NCBI RefSeq assembly: GCF_043555885.1
Contig: NZ_JBIGHX010000001.1
Coordinates: 744,001-808,000, forward strand
From: Pelomonas lactea
GTDB taxonomy: Bacteria; Pseudomonadota; Gammaproteobacteria; Burkholderiales; Burkholderiaceae_C
Length of the DNA stretch: 64,000 bases
Direction: 5' to 3'
The position numbers were made by a program, and so were the translations under genes. The first letter of the stretch is position 1, and every line of letters begins with the position of its first letter. Below, piece by piece: positions 8,167 to 17,015 of this stretch. Under the pieces are notes generated by a model. The model saw only the letters and a program-made list of their open reading frames with translations. It had not been told where the DNA came from and did not search any database.

Positions 8167-9447
8167 GTGAGCCTGCCCAACAAGTTATCCCTTTTCGTGT
8201 CCTGCCCCGGTGGCGTCGAACCGCTGCTGGAGGCCGAGCTGAAACGCTTCCTGCCGCCCGGCGTGCGCAGCAAGGTGGAGGCGCTGCGCGGCGGCTGCGG
8301 CGTGCTCGGCACGGCCGAGGACGTCATGCGCATCAACCTCGAAAGCCGGCTGGCGCAGCGCGTGCTCGTCGAGATCGTCGAGGGCCCCTACCGCCACGAG
8401 GACGACCTCTACTCGCTGGCCCGCCGCGTCGACTGGCGCGACTGGCTGACGCCCAAGCACACGCTGCGCATCGACACCACCGCGCAACGCTCGCCGCTGA
8501 AGAGCCTGAACTTCGCCGCGCTGCGCATCAAGGACGCCATCTGCGACCAGCTCCGCGAGCACACCGGCGAGCGCCCCAGTGTCGACACGCAGCGACCCGA
8601 CCTGCCCGTCGTGCTGCACGTGGGCCCCGAGCGCGCGGCGATCTACGTCGACACCTCCGGCGAGCCGCTGTTCAAGCGCGGCTGGCGCATCGACAAGGGC
8701 GACGCCCCGCTGAAGGAGACGCTGGCCGCCGCGATGCTGGCCGCCGCCGGCTGGCGTGGCACGCCCGAGGAAGGCGGCGCGCTGCACGACCCCTGCTGCG
8801 GCTCCGGCACCATCCCCATCGAGGCCGCGCTGATCGCCTGCGATTCGGCGCCCGGCCTGCAGCGCCGCTTCGCGTTCGAGCACCAGTTGCCCTTCTCCAC
8901 CGGCGCCATGAAGCAGGCCTGGGGCGAGATGGCGCAGGCCGCCCGCGCCCGCATCCACGCGCCGGCCGTGCCCATCTACGCCAGCGACGTGGCCTTCCGC
9001 ATGGTCGACTTCGCGCGCCGCAACGCCGAGCGCGCCGGCGTGGCGCAGTACATCCAGTTCAACGGCGGCGATGCGCTGGAGCGCCCGGCGCCGCAGCTGC
9101 CCGACGGCATGCCCGGCGCCATCGTCATGAACCCGCCCTACGGCGAGCGCATCGAGGTGCGCGGCAAGGCGGCGATGACGCGGGACGCGCGCGGCTCCGA
9201 GGAGCTGGATGCCGGCGACGACTTCTTCCCGCGCCTGGCCGCGCACTGGAAGCGCCAGTACACCGGCAACCCCGCTGGCTGGACCGCCTGGATGCTGACG
9301 CCCGACATGAAGCTGCCCAGCAAGATGCGCCTGAAGGAAAGCCGCCGCGTGCCGATGTGGAACGGCCCCATCGAATGCCGGCTGTTCCGCTTCGACCTCG
9401 TCAAGGGCTCGGCGCGCAAGCCAGCCGCGGAAGACGGTGCGGCGTGA
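8167..9447 (+). CDS. rlmL: THUMP-domain 23S rRNA (guanine-N2)-methyltransferase, RlmL-type
   Basis: The N-terminal part (about residues 1-160) resembles a ferredoxin-like/THUMP RNA-binding module. The C-terminal part is a SAM-dependent methyltransferase with HDPCCGSGTIPIEAA as the SAM-binding loop near residue 204 and the catalytic NPPYGER motif near residue 321. This matches the RlmL half of E. coli RlmKL, which makes m2G2445 in 23S rRNA; the RlmK half is absent, as in many bacteria. The start is a GTG at 8167 beginning VSLPNKLSLF; an ATG at 8107 would overlap the upstream gene and add an unconserved leader. Confidence 0.87.
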   Translation: MSLPNKLSLFVSCPGGVEPLLEAELKRFLPPGVRSKVEALRGGCGVLGTAEDVMRINLESRLAQRVLVEIVEGPYRHEDDLYSLARRVDWRDWLTPKHTLRIDTTAQRSPLKSLNFAALRIKDAICDQLREHTGERPSVDTQRPDLPVVLHVGPERAAIYVDTSGEPLFKRGWRIDKGDAPLKETLAAAMLAAAGWRGTPEEGGALHDPCCGSGTIPIEAALIACDSAPGLQRRFAFEHQLPFSTGAMKQAWGEMAQAARARIHAPAVPIYASDVAFRMVDFARRNAERAGVAQYIQFNGGDALERPAPQLPDGMPGAIVMNPPYGERIEVRGKAAMTRDARGSEELDAGDDFFPRLAAHWKRQYTGNPAGWTAWMLTPDMKLPSKMRLKESRRVPMWNGPIECRLFRFDLVKGSARKPAAEDGAA

Positions 9448-9943
9448 GCTGATCGCCGCCGCGCTGGCGCTGCTGTGCGCCGGCACGGCCCGGGCCGACG
9501 GCTGCACGCTGGTGTTCGGCCAGGGCCGCAACGCGACGCAGCCCGGCGGCCCGGACTGGGACGACCTGAACCAGCGCTTCAACGCCGCCGTCGCCGACAC
9601 GCTGCAGGCCGACGGCCGCAGCGCCCACGCGCTGGACGCCTCCACCCGCCAGATCAACCCGCAGGCCGCCGGCCGCGCACTGCTGGCCGAGGCCGACAGG
9701 CTGGGCTGCCGCACGCTGGTGGAAACCACCGTCTTCGACGACGCCGGCACGCTGGTGCTGCGGCTGCGTGCCTACCCGCTGCTGCCGCAGTTGGGCGACG
9801 GCGCCGCCATCGTGGGCCTGCGCATAGGCGCGCCGCTGTTCGTCACGCAGCGCGACCTGGCACCCGCGGCCGTGCAACGCATCAAGCCCGAGCTGCTGGC
9901 CGCGCAGATGGCGGCCGAGTACCTTCAGCACGACCGACGCTGA
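9437..9943 (+). CDS. Hypothetical exported protein
   Basis: A GTG start at 9437 overlaps the end of the methyltransferase gene by 11 bases. It gives an N-terminal signal peptide (LALLCAGTARAD) and a 168-residue product with two cysteines (DGCTLV and RLGCRTL), which probably form a disulfide in the periplasm. I recognise no domain. The 3' end overlaps the convergent MFS gene by 19 bases. Confidence 0.7.
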   Translation: MRRELIAAALALLCAGTARADGCTLVFGQGRNATQPGGPDWDDLNQRFNAAVADTLQADGRSAHALDASTRQINPQAAGRALLAEADRLGCRTLVETTVFDDAGTLVLRLRAYPLLPQLGDGAAIVGLRIGAPLFVTQRDLAPAAVQRIKPELLAAQMAAEYLQHDRR

Positions 9944-11088
9944 CGCCAGCCCAGCCACGCCAGCGCCGCCGCGCACAGGAAGATGGGCACCAGGCTGGCC
10001 AGGTTCATCCACTGCCAGCCGCCGGTCGTCACCAGCGCGCCGGACGAGAACGACGTGACGGTCATGGTCGCGTAGACGCCCGTGTCCATCAGCCCCTGCG
10101 CGCGCGTCTTCTCCTCGGGCCGGTAGGCCTGCGTGAACAGCGTCGTGCCGCCGATGTAGAGGAAGTTCCAGCCCACGCCCAGCAGCAGCAGCGCGCCGAG
10201 GAAATGCGGCAGGTCCTGCCCGCTGAGCGCGAACGCCACGCAGCCCGCGTTCAGCAGCACGCCCATCCACATGACCGGCTGCACGCCGATGCGCTTGATC
10301 AGCGGCCCGGTGAAGAAGCTGGGCACGAACATGCCCAGCACATGCCATTGCAGCACCAGCCCGGCGTCGCCGAACGGCAGCCCGCACTGCCCCATCGCGA
10401 TGGGCGTGGCCGCCATCAGCAGGTTCATGACGCCGTAACCCAGCGCACTCGCCGCCAGCGCGACGAGGAACACCGGCTGGCGCACCAGCTCCGCGCCCGG
10501 CCGCCCGCCCGCGCCAGGCGCCGGCCGCGCCAGCGGCGGAAAGTCGATCAGCGAGATCAGCGCCAGCCCGGCCAGCGCCACGCCGATCAGCAGCAGGTAG
10601 GCGCCGGCGAACGGCACCGTCAGCAGGTACTGGCTCTCGCGCGCCAGCAGCGGCCCGATGACCGCGCCCAGGCAGCCACCGCCCAGCACCCACGAGATGG
10701 CGGCCTCGCGGCTCTCCGGCGCCACCAGCTCGGTGGCGGCGAAGCGGTACAGCGCCGCGTTGGCCGTGTAGTAACCGGCGATCAACGTCGCCAGCACCAC
10801 GCCCCAGAACTGCTGGTGCAGCACGCTGACGAAGGCCATCGTGCAGCTGAACAGCGCCACGCCCAGCCCGATCTGGAAGGCACGCCGGCGCCCGAAGCGC
10901 AGCTGGTGCCGCCCCACGAGGCGCGCCGTCAGCGCGCCGCCGGCCACGTAGGCGCAGATGGGCAGCGTGGCCATCCACGGCCGCGGGGCCAACGCCAGGC
11001 CGACGAGGCCGTTGATGGCCATGAAGCAGATGTTGTTGGTGAGGAACAGGCCCTGGGCCAGCACCAGCAGGGCCAGGCGCTTGTTCAA
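9925..11088 (-). CDS. Major facilitator superfamily transporter
   Basis: The 387-residue protein has about 12 hydrophobic segments and MFS-style basic loops such as RLVGRHQLRFGRRRAFQ between segments 2 and 3, with PLIKRIGVQPVMW at the matching place in the second half. The substrate is not evident. No ATG or GTG lies at the start of the first membrane segment. The best start is TTG at 11088, whose bases overlap the TGA of rsmE (TTGA), giving N-terminal MNKRLALLVLAQGLF. The open frame continues upstream through rsmE in a nonsense frame, which should not be annotated. Confidence 0.85.
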   Translation of the reverse strand: MNKRLALLVLAQGLFLTNNICFMAINGLVGLALAPRPWMATLPICAYVAGGALTARLVGRHQLRFGRRRAFQIGLGVALFSCTMAFVSVLHQQFWGVVLATLIAGYYTANAALYRFAATELVAPESREAAISWVLGGGCLGAVIGPLLARESQYLLTVPFAGAYLLLIGVALAGLALISLIDFPPLARPAPGAGGRPGAELVRQPVFLVALAASALGYGVMNLLMAATPIAMGQCGLPFGDAGLVLQWHVLGMFVPSFFTGPLIKRIGVQPVMWMGVLLNAGCVAFALSGQDLPHFLGALLLLGVGWNFLYIGGTTLFTQAYRPEEKTRAQGLMDTGVYATMTVTSFSSGALVTTGGWQWMNLASLVPIFLCAAALAWLGWRQRRSC

Positions 11089-11798
11089 GACAAGGCCAGC
11101 CAGGACAGCACCGCCAGCGGCGCCGTGTCGGCCCGCAGGATGCGCGGGCCCAGTGTCACGGCCGCGAAGCCGCGGGCACGCGCGGCGTCTTCCTCCGCGT
11201 CGCTCAGGCCGCCCTCGGGGCCACTCAGGAACAGCGCACGCGGCTGAGGCAACGCCCCCAGCGGCGCCGCCGCCCGCGGGCTCAGCAGGCCGCGCCACTC
11301 GTCATCGCCGGGCGCCGGCAGCGCGGCCAGCCAGGCGGTCAGCGGCTGCACGGGTTCAACGCGCAGCGGCACCGTGCGCCCGCTCTGCTCGGCCGCCGCG
11401 ATGGCCACGCCCTGCCAGTGCGCGCGCTTCTTGTCGGCGCGCTCGCCGGCCAGGCGCAACACCGAGCGCTCGCCCACCAGCGGCTGCAGCGCCACGGCGC
11501 CCAGCTCGGTGGCCTTCTCGACGAGGAAGTCCATGCGGTCGTTGGCCGGCATGACGACGGCCAGCGTCACCGCACGCCCCAGCTCGCGCTGAGGCCGCTC
11601 GGCGTCGATGAGATTCACGCGCACCTCGCTGCGCCCCATCGCCGTCACCTCGGCCCGCCATTCCGGGCCGCTGCCGTCGAACAGCGTCAGCGCATCCCCC
11701 GGCTGCAGCCGCAGCACCTGCACATGGCGTGCAGCACCCGCCGGCAAGACAAGCTCGCCGGGTTGAGCAATGGGGGTATCAACAAAAAAACGAGGCAC
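11085..11798 (-). CDS. rsmE: 16S rRNA (uracil1498-N3)-methyltransferase RsmE
   Basis: RsmE methylates U1498 of 16S rRNA. The 237-residue protein starts with a PUA-like domain (PRFFVDTP, AARHVQVLRLQPGD). The SPOUT-fold C-terminal domain has the family signatures FLSGPEGGLSDAE and LGPRILRADTAPLAVLS. The start is GTG at 11798 (VPRFFVD), which matches the normal RsmE N-terminus. A longer frame runs back through the dispersed repeat copy B and is not credible as protein. The MFS gene follows with a TTGA overlap. Confidence 0.93.
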   Translation of the reverse strand: MPRFFVDTPIAQPGELVLPAGAARHVQVLRLQPGDALTLFDGSGPEWRAEVTAMGRSEVRVNLIDAERPQRELGRAVTLAVVMPANDRMDFLVEKATELGAVALQPLVGERSVLRLAGERADKKRAHWQGVAIAAAEQSGRTVPLRVEPVQPLTAWLAALPAPGDDEWRGLLSPRAAAPLGALPQPRALFLSGPEGGLSDAEEDAARARGFAAVTLGPRILRADTAPLAVLSWLALS

Positions 11799-11817
11799 GT
11801 GGGTAACGGCGGATTTC

Positions 11818-11953
11818 CGGGCCGAGCGCCGGGCCGCTCCCAAGCCGGCCCGCTGGGCGATGTGCGGGCGGCTCAATGCCGCACGCATCGCCGTCCCCTC
11901 GGGGGACCGACTGGGCTCGCCCGCGTTCAGCGGCGCGAGTCCAGGCGAGGGGC
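11818..11953 (-). repeat. Intercistronic hairpin repeat, copy B (sense on minus strand), upstream of rsmE
   Basis: Read on the minus strand, the repeat begins with GCCCCTCGCC directly after the TAG of the small four-cysteine gene and ends with GGCGCTCGGCCC about 20 bases before the rsmE start. It has the hairpin GTCCCC-CGA-GGGGAC, a GATGC-N5-GCATT stem and GGGCCGGCTTGGGAGCGGCC. It is nearly identical to copies A and C over most of its length. Confidence 0.87.
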
Positions 11954-12190
11954 CTACTTCGCTGCGATCTGCGCGTCCAGCTCCTTGCAGGACGGCGAGC
12001 ACACCGGCTGGGACTTGCCCAGCAGCTTCTTGGACTTCAGCATCGCGCGCGGGCGGTGCTTGCCGCAGAGGAAGCAGGACATCGTCGCTGCGCCGAAGGA
12101 GGAGGTCGCCGCGAAGGGCGAGCCCGGGGCTTTGGAGCGGTAGCGCAGACCATCCGCTTCGATGGTGGTCTTGGTGGTTTCTTTGGCCAC
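11954..12190 (-). CDS. Small hypothetical protein with CxxC and CxxxC pairs
   Basis: The 78-residue product contains MSCFLCGKH and VCSPSCKELDAQ, two cysteine pairs about 24 residues apart in a lysine-rich context, which suggests a zinc-binding treble-clef or ribbon. I chose the GTG at 12190 (VAKETTKTT) because AGGA lies six bases upstream; an ATG at 12259 would add 23 residues. It sits between a crotonase gene and rsmE on the same strand. The function is unknown. Confidence 0.7.
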   Translation of the reverse strand: MAKETTKTTIEADGLRYRSKAPGSPFAATSSFGAATMSCFLCGKHRPRAMLKSKKLLGKSQPVCSPSCKELDAQIAAK

Positions 12191-12284
12191 GCTGGTCCTG
12201 TCGAAGAGTTGTAAGTGGGGAACGCCGGGCAGGCGCTGGGGCCCTGTATTTTCCACCATGTCGGCAGACCCCGGCCTAGGGCTT

Positions 12285-13034
12285 TCAACACCCCTTGAAT
12301 TTGGCCGTTCTTTTTTCGGCCCAGGCAGCCTGCCCTTCGGCCAGATCGCGCGAGTCGCGGGCCGTCAGGATGTCGGCCGCAAGCCGCTGTTCATCGAGCC
12401 TGCCGCCCGCGATGGCGTTGAGATGCTGCTTCATCGGCAGCAGCGCCAGCGGCGCCATGGCCAGCAGTTCGGCCGTCAGCGCGGCGAGTGCCGCATCCAG
12501 CGTGTCGACGTCGGGCAGCAGCTGGTCCAGGTAGCCGCAGGCCAGCAGCGCGGGCGCGTCCAGCGTGCGGCCGGCCAGCAGCACCTGCTTGGCCGTGGCC
12601 AGGCCCAGCCGGCTGACGAAGCGCTTCAGCCCGCCCGCGTAGAAGTGCAGGCCGATGCGCGCCGCCGGCACGAACATCTCCACGGCCGGTGCGCCGAGGC
12701 GGAAGTCGCAGGCCAGCGCGAGGTCCGCCGCGCCGCCGTAGACGCCGCCATGCAGCCGCGCGACGGTGATGGGCCGCGCGGCCTCCAGCGCGTCGGCCAG
12801 CTCGCCAAAGCGCGCGCCGGCGTCCACGCTGCCCAGCGCGCCCAGGTCAAAGCCGCTGCAGAAATGCCGGCCCTCACCTGCCAGCACCAGCACACGCACG
12901 GCGGCGTTCGCATTGATCGCTTCGATGAAGCCGCGCAACGTGGCGAGGTCGTCCACGCTGAGCCGGTTGGCCTGCCGCGGGCGGCGCAGCATGATGCGGG
13001 CGACGCCGCCCTCCACCGTCAGCAGCGGGCTCAC
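12285..13034 (-). CDS. Enoyl-CoA hydratase/isomerase (crotonase) family protein
   Basis: The 249-residue protein shows the crotonase oxyanion-hole segments EGRHFCSGFDLGAL near residue 55 and LHGGVYGGAADLALACDFR near residue 94. The family processes acyl-CoA thioesters, often by hydration or isomerisation of enoyl-CoA. The glutamates that act as acid/base in classical hydratases are not obvious at the usual positions (GGAADLALACDFR in place of GGGCELAMMCD), so the precise reaction is uncertain. The GTG start at 13034 overlaps the upstream stop (GTGA). Confidence 0.85.
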   Translation of the reverse strand: MSPLLTVEGGVARIMLRRPRQANRLSVDDLATLRGFIEAINANAAVRVLVLAGEGRHFCSGFDLGALGSVDAGARFGELADALEAARPITVARLHGGVYGGAADLALACDFRLGAPAVEMFVPAARIGLHFYAGGLKRFVSRLGLATAKQVLLAGRTLDAPALLACGYLDQLLPDVDTLDAALAALTAELLAMAPLALLPMKQHLNAIAGGRLDEQRLAADILTARDSRDLAEGQAAWAEKRTAKFKGC

Positions 13035-13750
13035 GCGCGCCGCCTCGCGACGCGGTTGCGCAACGCGTAGCCGTCGTTCAGCCGCGCGAACGTCGCGCTG
13101 CGCTCGGCCTCGGCCAGCTCGCGCAGCGCCTGGGCCTGGCTGGGGCGCAGCCGGGTGTCCTGATGCAGCACCAGCTCGGCGATCAGCACCCAGTCCGCCT
13201 CCAGTTCGGCCGGCCAGACCCTGGCCTCAGGCGGCAGTTGTGCGAGCAGCTGGTGCAGCGCGCCAAAGGCCGTCTCGGCCGCCGTCAGCGTGGCCAGCTC
13301 CGGCCAGCGCCCCAGCACCGGCGCGTCCAGGCGCTGCGGCGGCCACAGCGCGCACAACCACTGTGGCGCGTGGTTCTCGACGACGGGCCGCCCGGCATGG
13401 CCCGTCACGAGTTCGGAGGTCGCGCCGCGCACGCGGCGCACCACCGCCGTCCAGGCCCGCGGCTCCCAGGCCGTCAGCAGTTGCGCCGGGCGGTCGGCGC
13501 GCGGCACGGGCAGGCTGATGCGCGGGATGTCGTTGACGGGCGGCGGTGGGGCCACGTGTGGCAGCTCGATGTCCTCGACATCCTGCATCGCATAGCCCCG
13601 CGCCTGCAGCCGCGCGCGCTTGGTGGCGTCGATGCTGGCGCGGCCGGCATCCAGCAGCCGGCCCAGGTCCAGTTCATCCAGCGGCGGCGGCGCGGGCGCG
13701 CGCCAGCCGTCCAGGACGCGGGCGGGGTCGAAATCGTCGGTCTTGGCCAT
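13031..13750 (-). CDS. Hypothetical protein
   Basis: The start MAKTDDFDPARVLD at 13750 is chosen because the longer open frame reads into the region that serves as promoter for the divergent phosphatase gene. The product is 239 residues, rich in Arg, Ala and Leu, without signal peptide or membrane segment. A proline-rich patch (VAPPPPVND) separates a short N-terminal part from a mostly helical C-terminal half. I recognise no domain. It is translationally coupled by a GTGA overlap to the crotonase gene. Confidence 0.65.
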   Translation of the reverse strand: MAKTDDFDPARVLDGWRAPAPPPLDELDLGRLLDAGRASIDATKRARLQARGYAMQDVEDIELPHVAPPPPVNDIPRISLPVPRADRPAQLLTAWEPRAWTAVVRRVRGATSELVTGHAGRPVVENHAPQWLCALWPPQRLDAPVLGRWPELATLTAAETAFGALHQLLAQLPPEARVWPAELEADWVLIAELVLHQDTRLRPSQAQALRELAEAERSATFARLNDGYALRNRVARRRA

Positions 13751-13815
13751 GGCGATGCTGGCGGGCATTGTGACGACGTAAGCTCCCATCCCCGATCCCC
13801 TGTTGTGAACCCGCC

Positions 13816-15477
13816 ATGTCGATGCACACCCGCCGCCGCCTGCTGGGGCTGGCCCTGGCCTCCGCCACCCTTGCCGCCTGCACGACGACACCCACCGCGC
13901 CAGCGGCACCGTCACCCAAGCTGCTGGTGCTGGTGGTCATCGACGGCCTGCCCATGCGCCAGGTCACCGGCTACCGCGACCAGCTCGCGCCCGACGGCTT
14001 CGCGCGCTTCCTGGAACGCGGCCGCTGGTTCTCGGACGCCCACTACGGCCACGGCCACACGGTGACGGCGGCCGGCCACTCGGTGATGCTGAGCGGCGCC
14101 TACCCGCAGCGCAGCGGCATCATCAGCAACGAATGGCGCGACCCGGCCACCGGCGCCCCGGTCTACAACACCGGCGACGCGGCCTACACCTACCTCGACA
14201 ACCCGACGGCGCCGCTGTCCGGCACCAGCCCGCGCAGCCTCAAGGTCGAGACGCTGGGCGACGTGCTGCGCACGCGCTCGCCCGAGTCCAAGGTCATCGG
14301 CATCTCCGGCAAGGACCGCGGCGCCATCCTGCCGGCCGGCCACAAAGGCACGGCCTACATGTACATGGGCGAGACGGGCCAGTTCTCGTCCAGCACCTAC
14401 TACATGACGGCGCTGCCGGCCTGGGTGAAGGACTTCAATGCCGGCAAGCCGGCCGACGCGTTCTTCAAGAAGACCTGGGCGCCGCTGCTGCCGGAATCGG
14501 CCTACGCCCGCTCCGTGCCGGACGGCCAGACCTGGCAGGTCGCCAGCGGCAACGGCAACCGCCTGCCGGCCGTCATGGGCGACAAGATGGACGCCCCCGG
14601 CCCACGCTTCTATGGCAACCTGCTGGCTTCGCCCTTCGGCGACGAGCTGACGCTGGCCTTCGCGCGCGCCGCCGTCACGAACGAGCAGCTGGGACAGCGC
14701 GGCGTGCAGGACATCCTGTCGGTCAGCCTGTCCAGCCATGACTACGTCAACCACGCCTTCGGCCCCGAGTCGCGCCTGTCGCACGACCACACGCTGCACC
14801 TGGACCGCCACCTGCAGGCCTTCTTCCAGTTCCTCGACAAGGAGGTGGGCGCCGGCAACTACGTGCTGGCGCTGACGGCCGACCACGGCTTCACCGACAC
14901 ACCCGAGTGGGCCGCCACCCAAGGCCGCGACGCCGGCCGCTTCGCGTCGGCGCCGTCGCTGGCGCTGGTCAACGCCGCGCTGTCCGCCAAATTCGGCGTC
15001 GACAAGCTGGCCCGCGACTTCTCCGCCGCCGGCCTGCTGCTGAACGAGCCACTGGCGGCCGAACGCGGCCTGAAGTTCGCCGACGTGCAGGCCGCCGCCC
15101 GCGACGAGCTGCTGAAGCTGCCCGGCGTGGAGGCCGTCTTCACGCGCGAACAGCTGCTGGGCAGCGACACGACCACGCCCTACCTGGCGCAGATGCGCAA
15201 GTCCTTCGACCCGACACGCGCCGCCCAGCTGCAGATCGTGCTCAAGCCCAACTGGATCCACAGCTACCGCCCCGGCGGCAGCAGCCACGGCAGCCCGCAC
15301 CGCTACGACACGCATGTGCCGCTGCTGTTCTGGGGCCCGACCTACGTCGGGCAGGGTGAAGAGAAGGCCCGCGTGGAGATCGCCGACCTAGCGCCCACGC
15401 TGGCCGGCGTCGCCGGCCTGCCCGCACCCGCGCAGGCCCAGGGCCGCGACCTCAGGCTCGCGCCAGCAGCTCGCTAG
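13816..15477 (+). CDS. Alkaline phosphatase superfamily lipoprotein, PafA/nucleotide-pyrophosphatase-like
   Basis: The N-terminus MSMHTRRRLLGLALASATLA leads to a lipobox cysteine (LAAC), so the protein is probably an outer-membrane or periplasmic lipoprotein. The phosphatase domain has the first metal site in VVIDGLPMRQV, the nucleophilic threonine in GHTVTAAGHSVMLSG, SSHDYVNHAFGP and the second metal ligands in LTADHGFTDTPE, then HGSPHRYDTHVPLLFWGP. This layout resembles the PafA group of phosphate-monoester hydrolases. It releases phosphate outside the cytoplasm, but the natural substrate is unknown. Confidence 0.88.
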   Translation: MSMHTRRRLLGLALASATLAACTTTPTAPAAPSPKLLVLVVIDGLPMRQVTGYRDQLAPDGFARFLERGRWFSDAHYGHGHTVTAAGHSVMLSGAYPQRSGIISNEWRDPATGAPVYNTGDAAYTYLDNPTAPLSGTSPRSLKVETLGDVLRTRSPESKVIGISGKDRGAILPAGHKGTAYMYMGETGQFSSSTYYMTALPAWVKDFNAGKPADAFFKKTWAPLLPESAYARSVPDGQTWQVASGNGNRLPAVMGDKMDAPGPRFYGNLLASPFGDELTLAFARAAVTNEQLGQRGVQDILSVSLSSHDYVNHAFGPESRLSHDHTLHLDRHLQAFFQFLDKEVGAGNYVLALTADHGFTDTPEWAATQGRDAGRFASAPSLALVNAALSAKFGVDKLARDFSAAGLLLNEPLAAERGLKFADVQAAARDELLKLPGVEAVFTREQLLGSDTTTPYLAQMRKSFDPTRAAQLQIVLKPNWIHSYRPGGSSHGSPHRYDTHVPLLFWGPTYVGQGEEKARVEIADLAPTLAGVAGLPAPAQAQGRDLRLAPAAR

Positions 15478-16093
15478 CCGACTCGCCCCACTGCGCCTCG
15501 GTGAGGCGCAGGCCGCCGAGGCGCCCGCACAGCGCCGCCGCCTGCGCCGGCCCGGTGGACGGGAGCATCAGCAGCAGCCGCCCGTCCGCCAGCCGCGCGC
15601 AGCCGTCGTCGCCACGGATCAGTGACAGCAAGGCCTGGTCTGGCACGCCGGGCGCCGTCGTCGCCACGCACAGCGGCCAGGCGCGCGAATCGCTCAGCAG
15701 CGACTGCAGCAGCGCCAGGCCGGCCACCGCGTCCAGCACCTGCCCGGCCGCCGGCCGCGGCCGCGCCAGCGCGCTGATGTCCACGCCCGTGCAGACGCGG
15801 CCGCCGTCCGGCGTCGCCTGCTCCACCCACCAGAGCCGGCGGCCATCGCGCCAGGCCTGCTCATAGCCCGAGCGCGCCGCCCGCACCCGGCGCCCCGGCG
15901 GGTCCACCGGCCCGACGCCCGCAGCCAGCGCAGCGGTGGCCATCGCCTCGCGCGTCGGCGCGTCCTGCTCACCCAACGCCCATGCGGCGCGGTAGGCCGC
16001 GTTGGCCTGGCACAGCCGGCCCTCGGCATCGAACCGCGCCAACAGCACCGGGCCGTCGGCCAGCGCCTGCCACCAGAAATCGCTTGAAGTCAC
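15452..16093 (-). CDS. PAS-domain protein with degenerate, truncated GGDEF-like C-terminus
   Basis: Residues 1-110 form a PAS-like module (LLARFDAEGRLCQANAAYRA, then WWVEQATPDGGRVCTGVDIS). The remaining 100 residues follow the spacing of a GGDEF domain tail: IRGDDGCARLADGRLLLMLP lies where an active enzyme would have RxxD, Arg-x-GGDEF and a hydrophobic strand. The signature is ADGRL and the first half of the domain is missing. The protein is therefore very unlikely to make c-di-GMP. It overlaps the phosphatase gene by 26 bases tail to tail. It may be a sensor remnant or a ligand-binding regulator. Confidence 0.75.
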   Translation of the reverse strand: MTSSDFWWQALADGPVLLARFDAEGRLCQANAAYRAAWALGEQDAPTREAMATAALAAGVGPVDPPGRRVRAARSGYEQAWRDGRRLWWVEQATPDGGRVCTGVDISALARPRPAAGQVLDAVAGLALLQSLLSDSRAWPLCVATTAPGVPDQALLSLIRGDDGCARLADGRLLLMLPSTGPAQAAALCGRLGGLRLTEAQWGESASELLARA

Positions 16094-16118
16094 CCGGGCA
16101 TTGGAACCCAGCCCGCCG

Positions 16119-16916
16119 TCAGCGGCGGTGGATTTCGCCCGAGCCCGTGACGCTTTGGCGCAACTGCGGCCGGCCGGCGTAGCTGAGGTCGCCCGATCCG
16201 CTCAACCGCGCATCCAGCTGCTCGGTGACGCCCAGCGACACGTCGCCCGAGCCATGCAGCTCGACCCGCGCCGCGCGGCCGGACAGCGCCGTGGCGTCCA
16301 CATCGCCCGACCCGTGGATCTTCCACTGCTGCTGCTCGGCCCGGCCGGCCACGCGCACGTCGCCGGAGCCGTGGATGTCGACATTCAGCTCCTTCAGCTC
16401 CACCAGCCCCAGCGCCACGTCGCCCGAGCCGTCGACGCGCAGCGCCAGCCGGTCGGCCTTGAAACGCTCCGCGGACAGATCGCCGGAACCGTTGATCGTC
16501 ACCGCCTGCAACGCACGGGCATCGACGCGCACCGTCGGCGACAACCGCGTCGTGAACCCCGCGTCGCGCTTCAGGCGCACGACCAGCGTGTCACCCTCCA
16601 CAACCGTCTCCACCAGCGGCTCGATGTTGTCGTCGGCGACGACGGTGGCCTGGTCGCTGCCCGCCTGGGTCAGGCGCACATCGAAGGGACCGTCGATGCG
16701 TAGGCTGGTGAACGCCGCCAGCGCCCGCGGCTTCTCGACCTTGACGCCCGAACCCCGGATGCGGTGCTTGCCGCTGCCGTACTCGATGGGGCCGCTGAGG
16801 CGGGCCGTCCAGCCGTCGGCCTCCTTCTTGATGTGCAGGTGCCAGTCGTTGTCGCCGGCCAGCGCGGTGCCGCAGGCCAGCGTGGCGCTCAGGATCAGCA
16901 GGGCAAGCTTCTTCAT
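16119..16916 (-). CDS. DUF2807 (head GIN domain) exported protein with GSGD repeats
   Basis: A signal peptide (ending ALAGD) is followed by a beta-rich protein in which GSGD/GSGE recurs roughly every 19-20 residues (NGSGDLS, DGSGDVA, HGSGDVR, HGSGDVD, HGSGDVS, SGSGDLS, TGSGEIH). This regular spacing is the hallmark of the right-handed beta-helix-like DUF2807 (putative auto-transporter adhesin, head GIN) family. It is expected to be secreted or periplasmic; its function is unknown. Confidence 0.88.
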   Translation of the reverse strand: MKKLALLILSATLACGTALAGDNDWHLHIKKEADGWTARLSGPIEYGSGKHRIRGSGVKVEKPRALAAFTSLRIDGPFDVRLTQAGSDQATVVADDNIEPLVETVVEGDTLVVRLKRDAGFTTRLSPTVRVDARALQAVTINGSGDLSAERFKADRLALRVDGSGDVALGLVELKELNVDIHGSGDVRVAGRAEQQQWKIHGSGDVDATALSGRAARVELHGSGDVSLGVTEQLDARLSGSGDLSYAGRPQLRQSVTGSGEIHRR

Positions 16917-17015
16917 CTCGGGACTCCGTGTTCTGCGATGCGGCGGCAGTGTGGCCAGCCCGCGCCTGCGCCGCCCGCACCGCGCGACGAACTGCAGCGC
17001 CGCGGGAATGGGCCG

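Noticed and set aside
11799..12002. N-terminal extension of rsmE
   Set aside because: The extra residues come from repeat copy B; the conserved RsmE N-terminus begins at the GTG at 11798.
16119..16916. DNA tandem repeat or CRISPR-like array
   Set aside because: The periodicity is at the protein level (GSGD every 19-20 residues) inside a coding gene; DNA units are not identical and no spacers exist.
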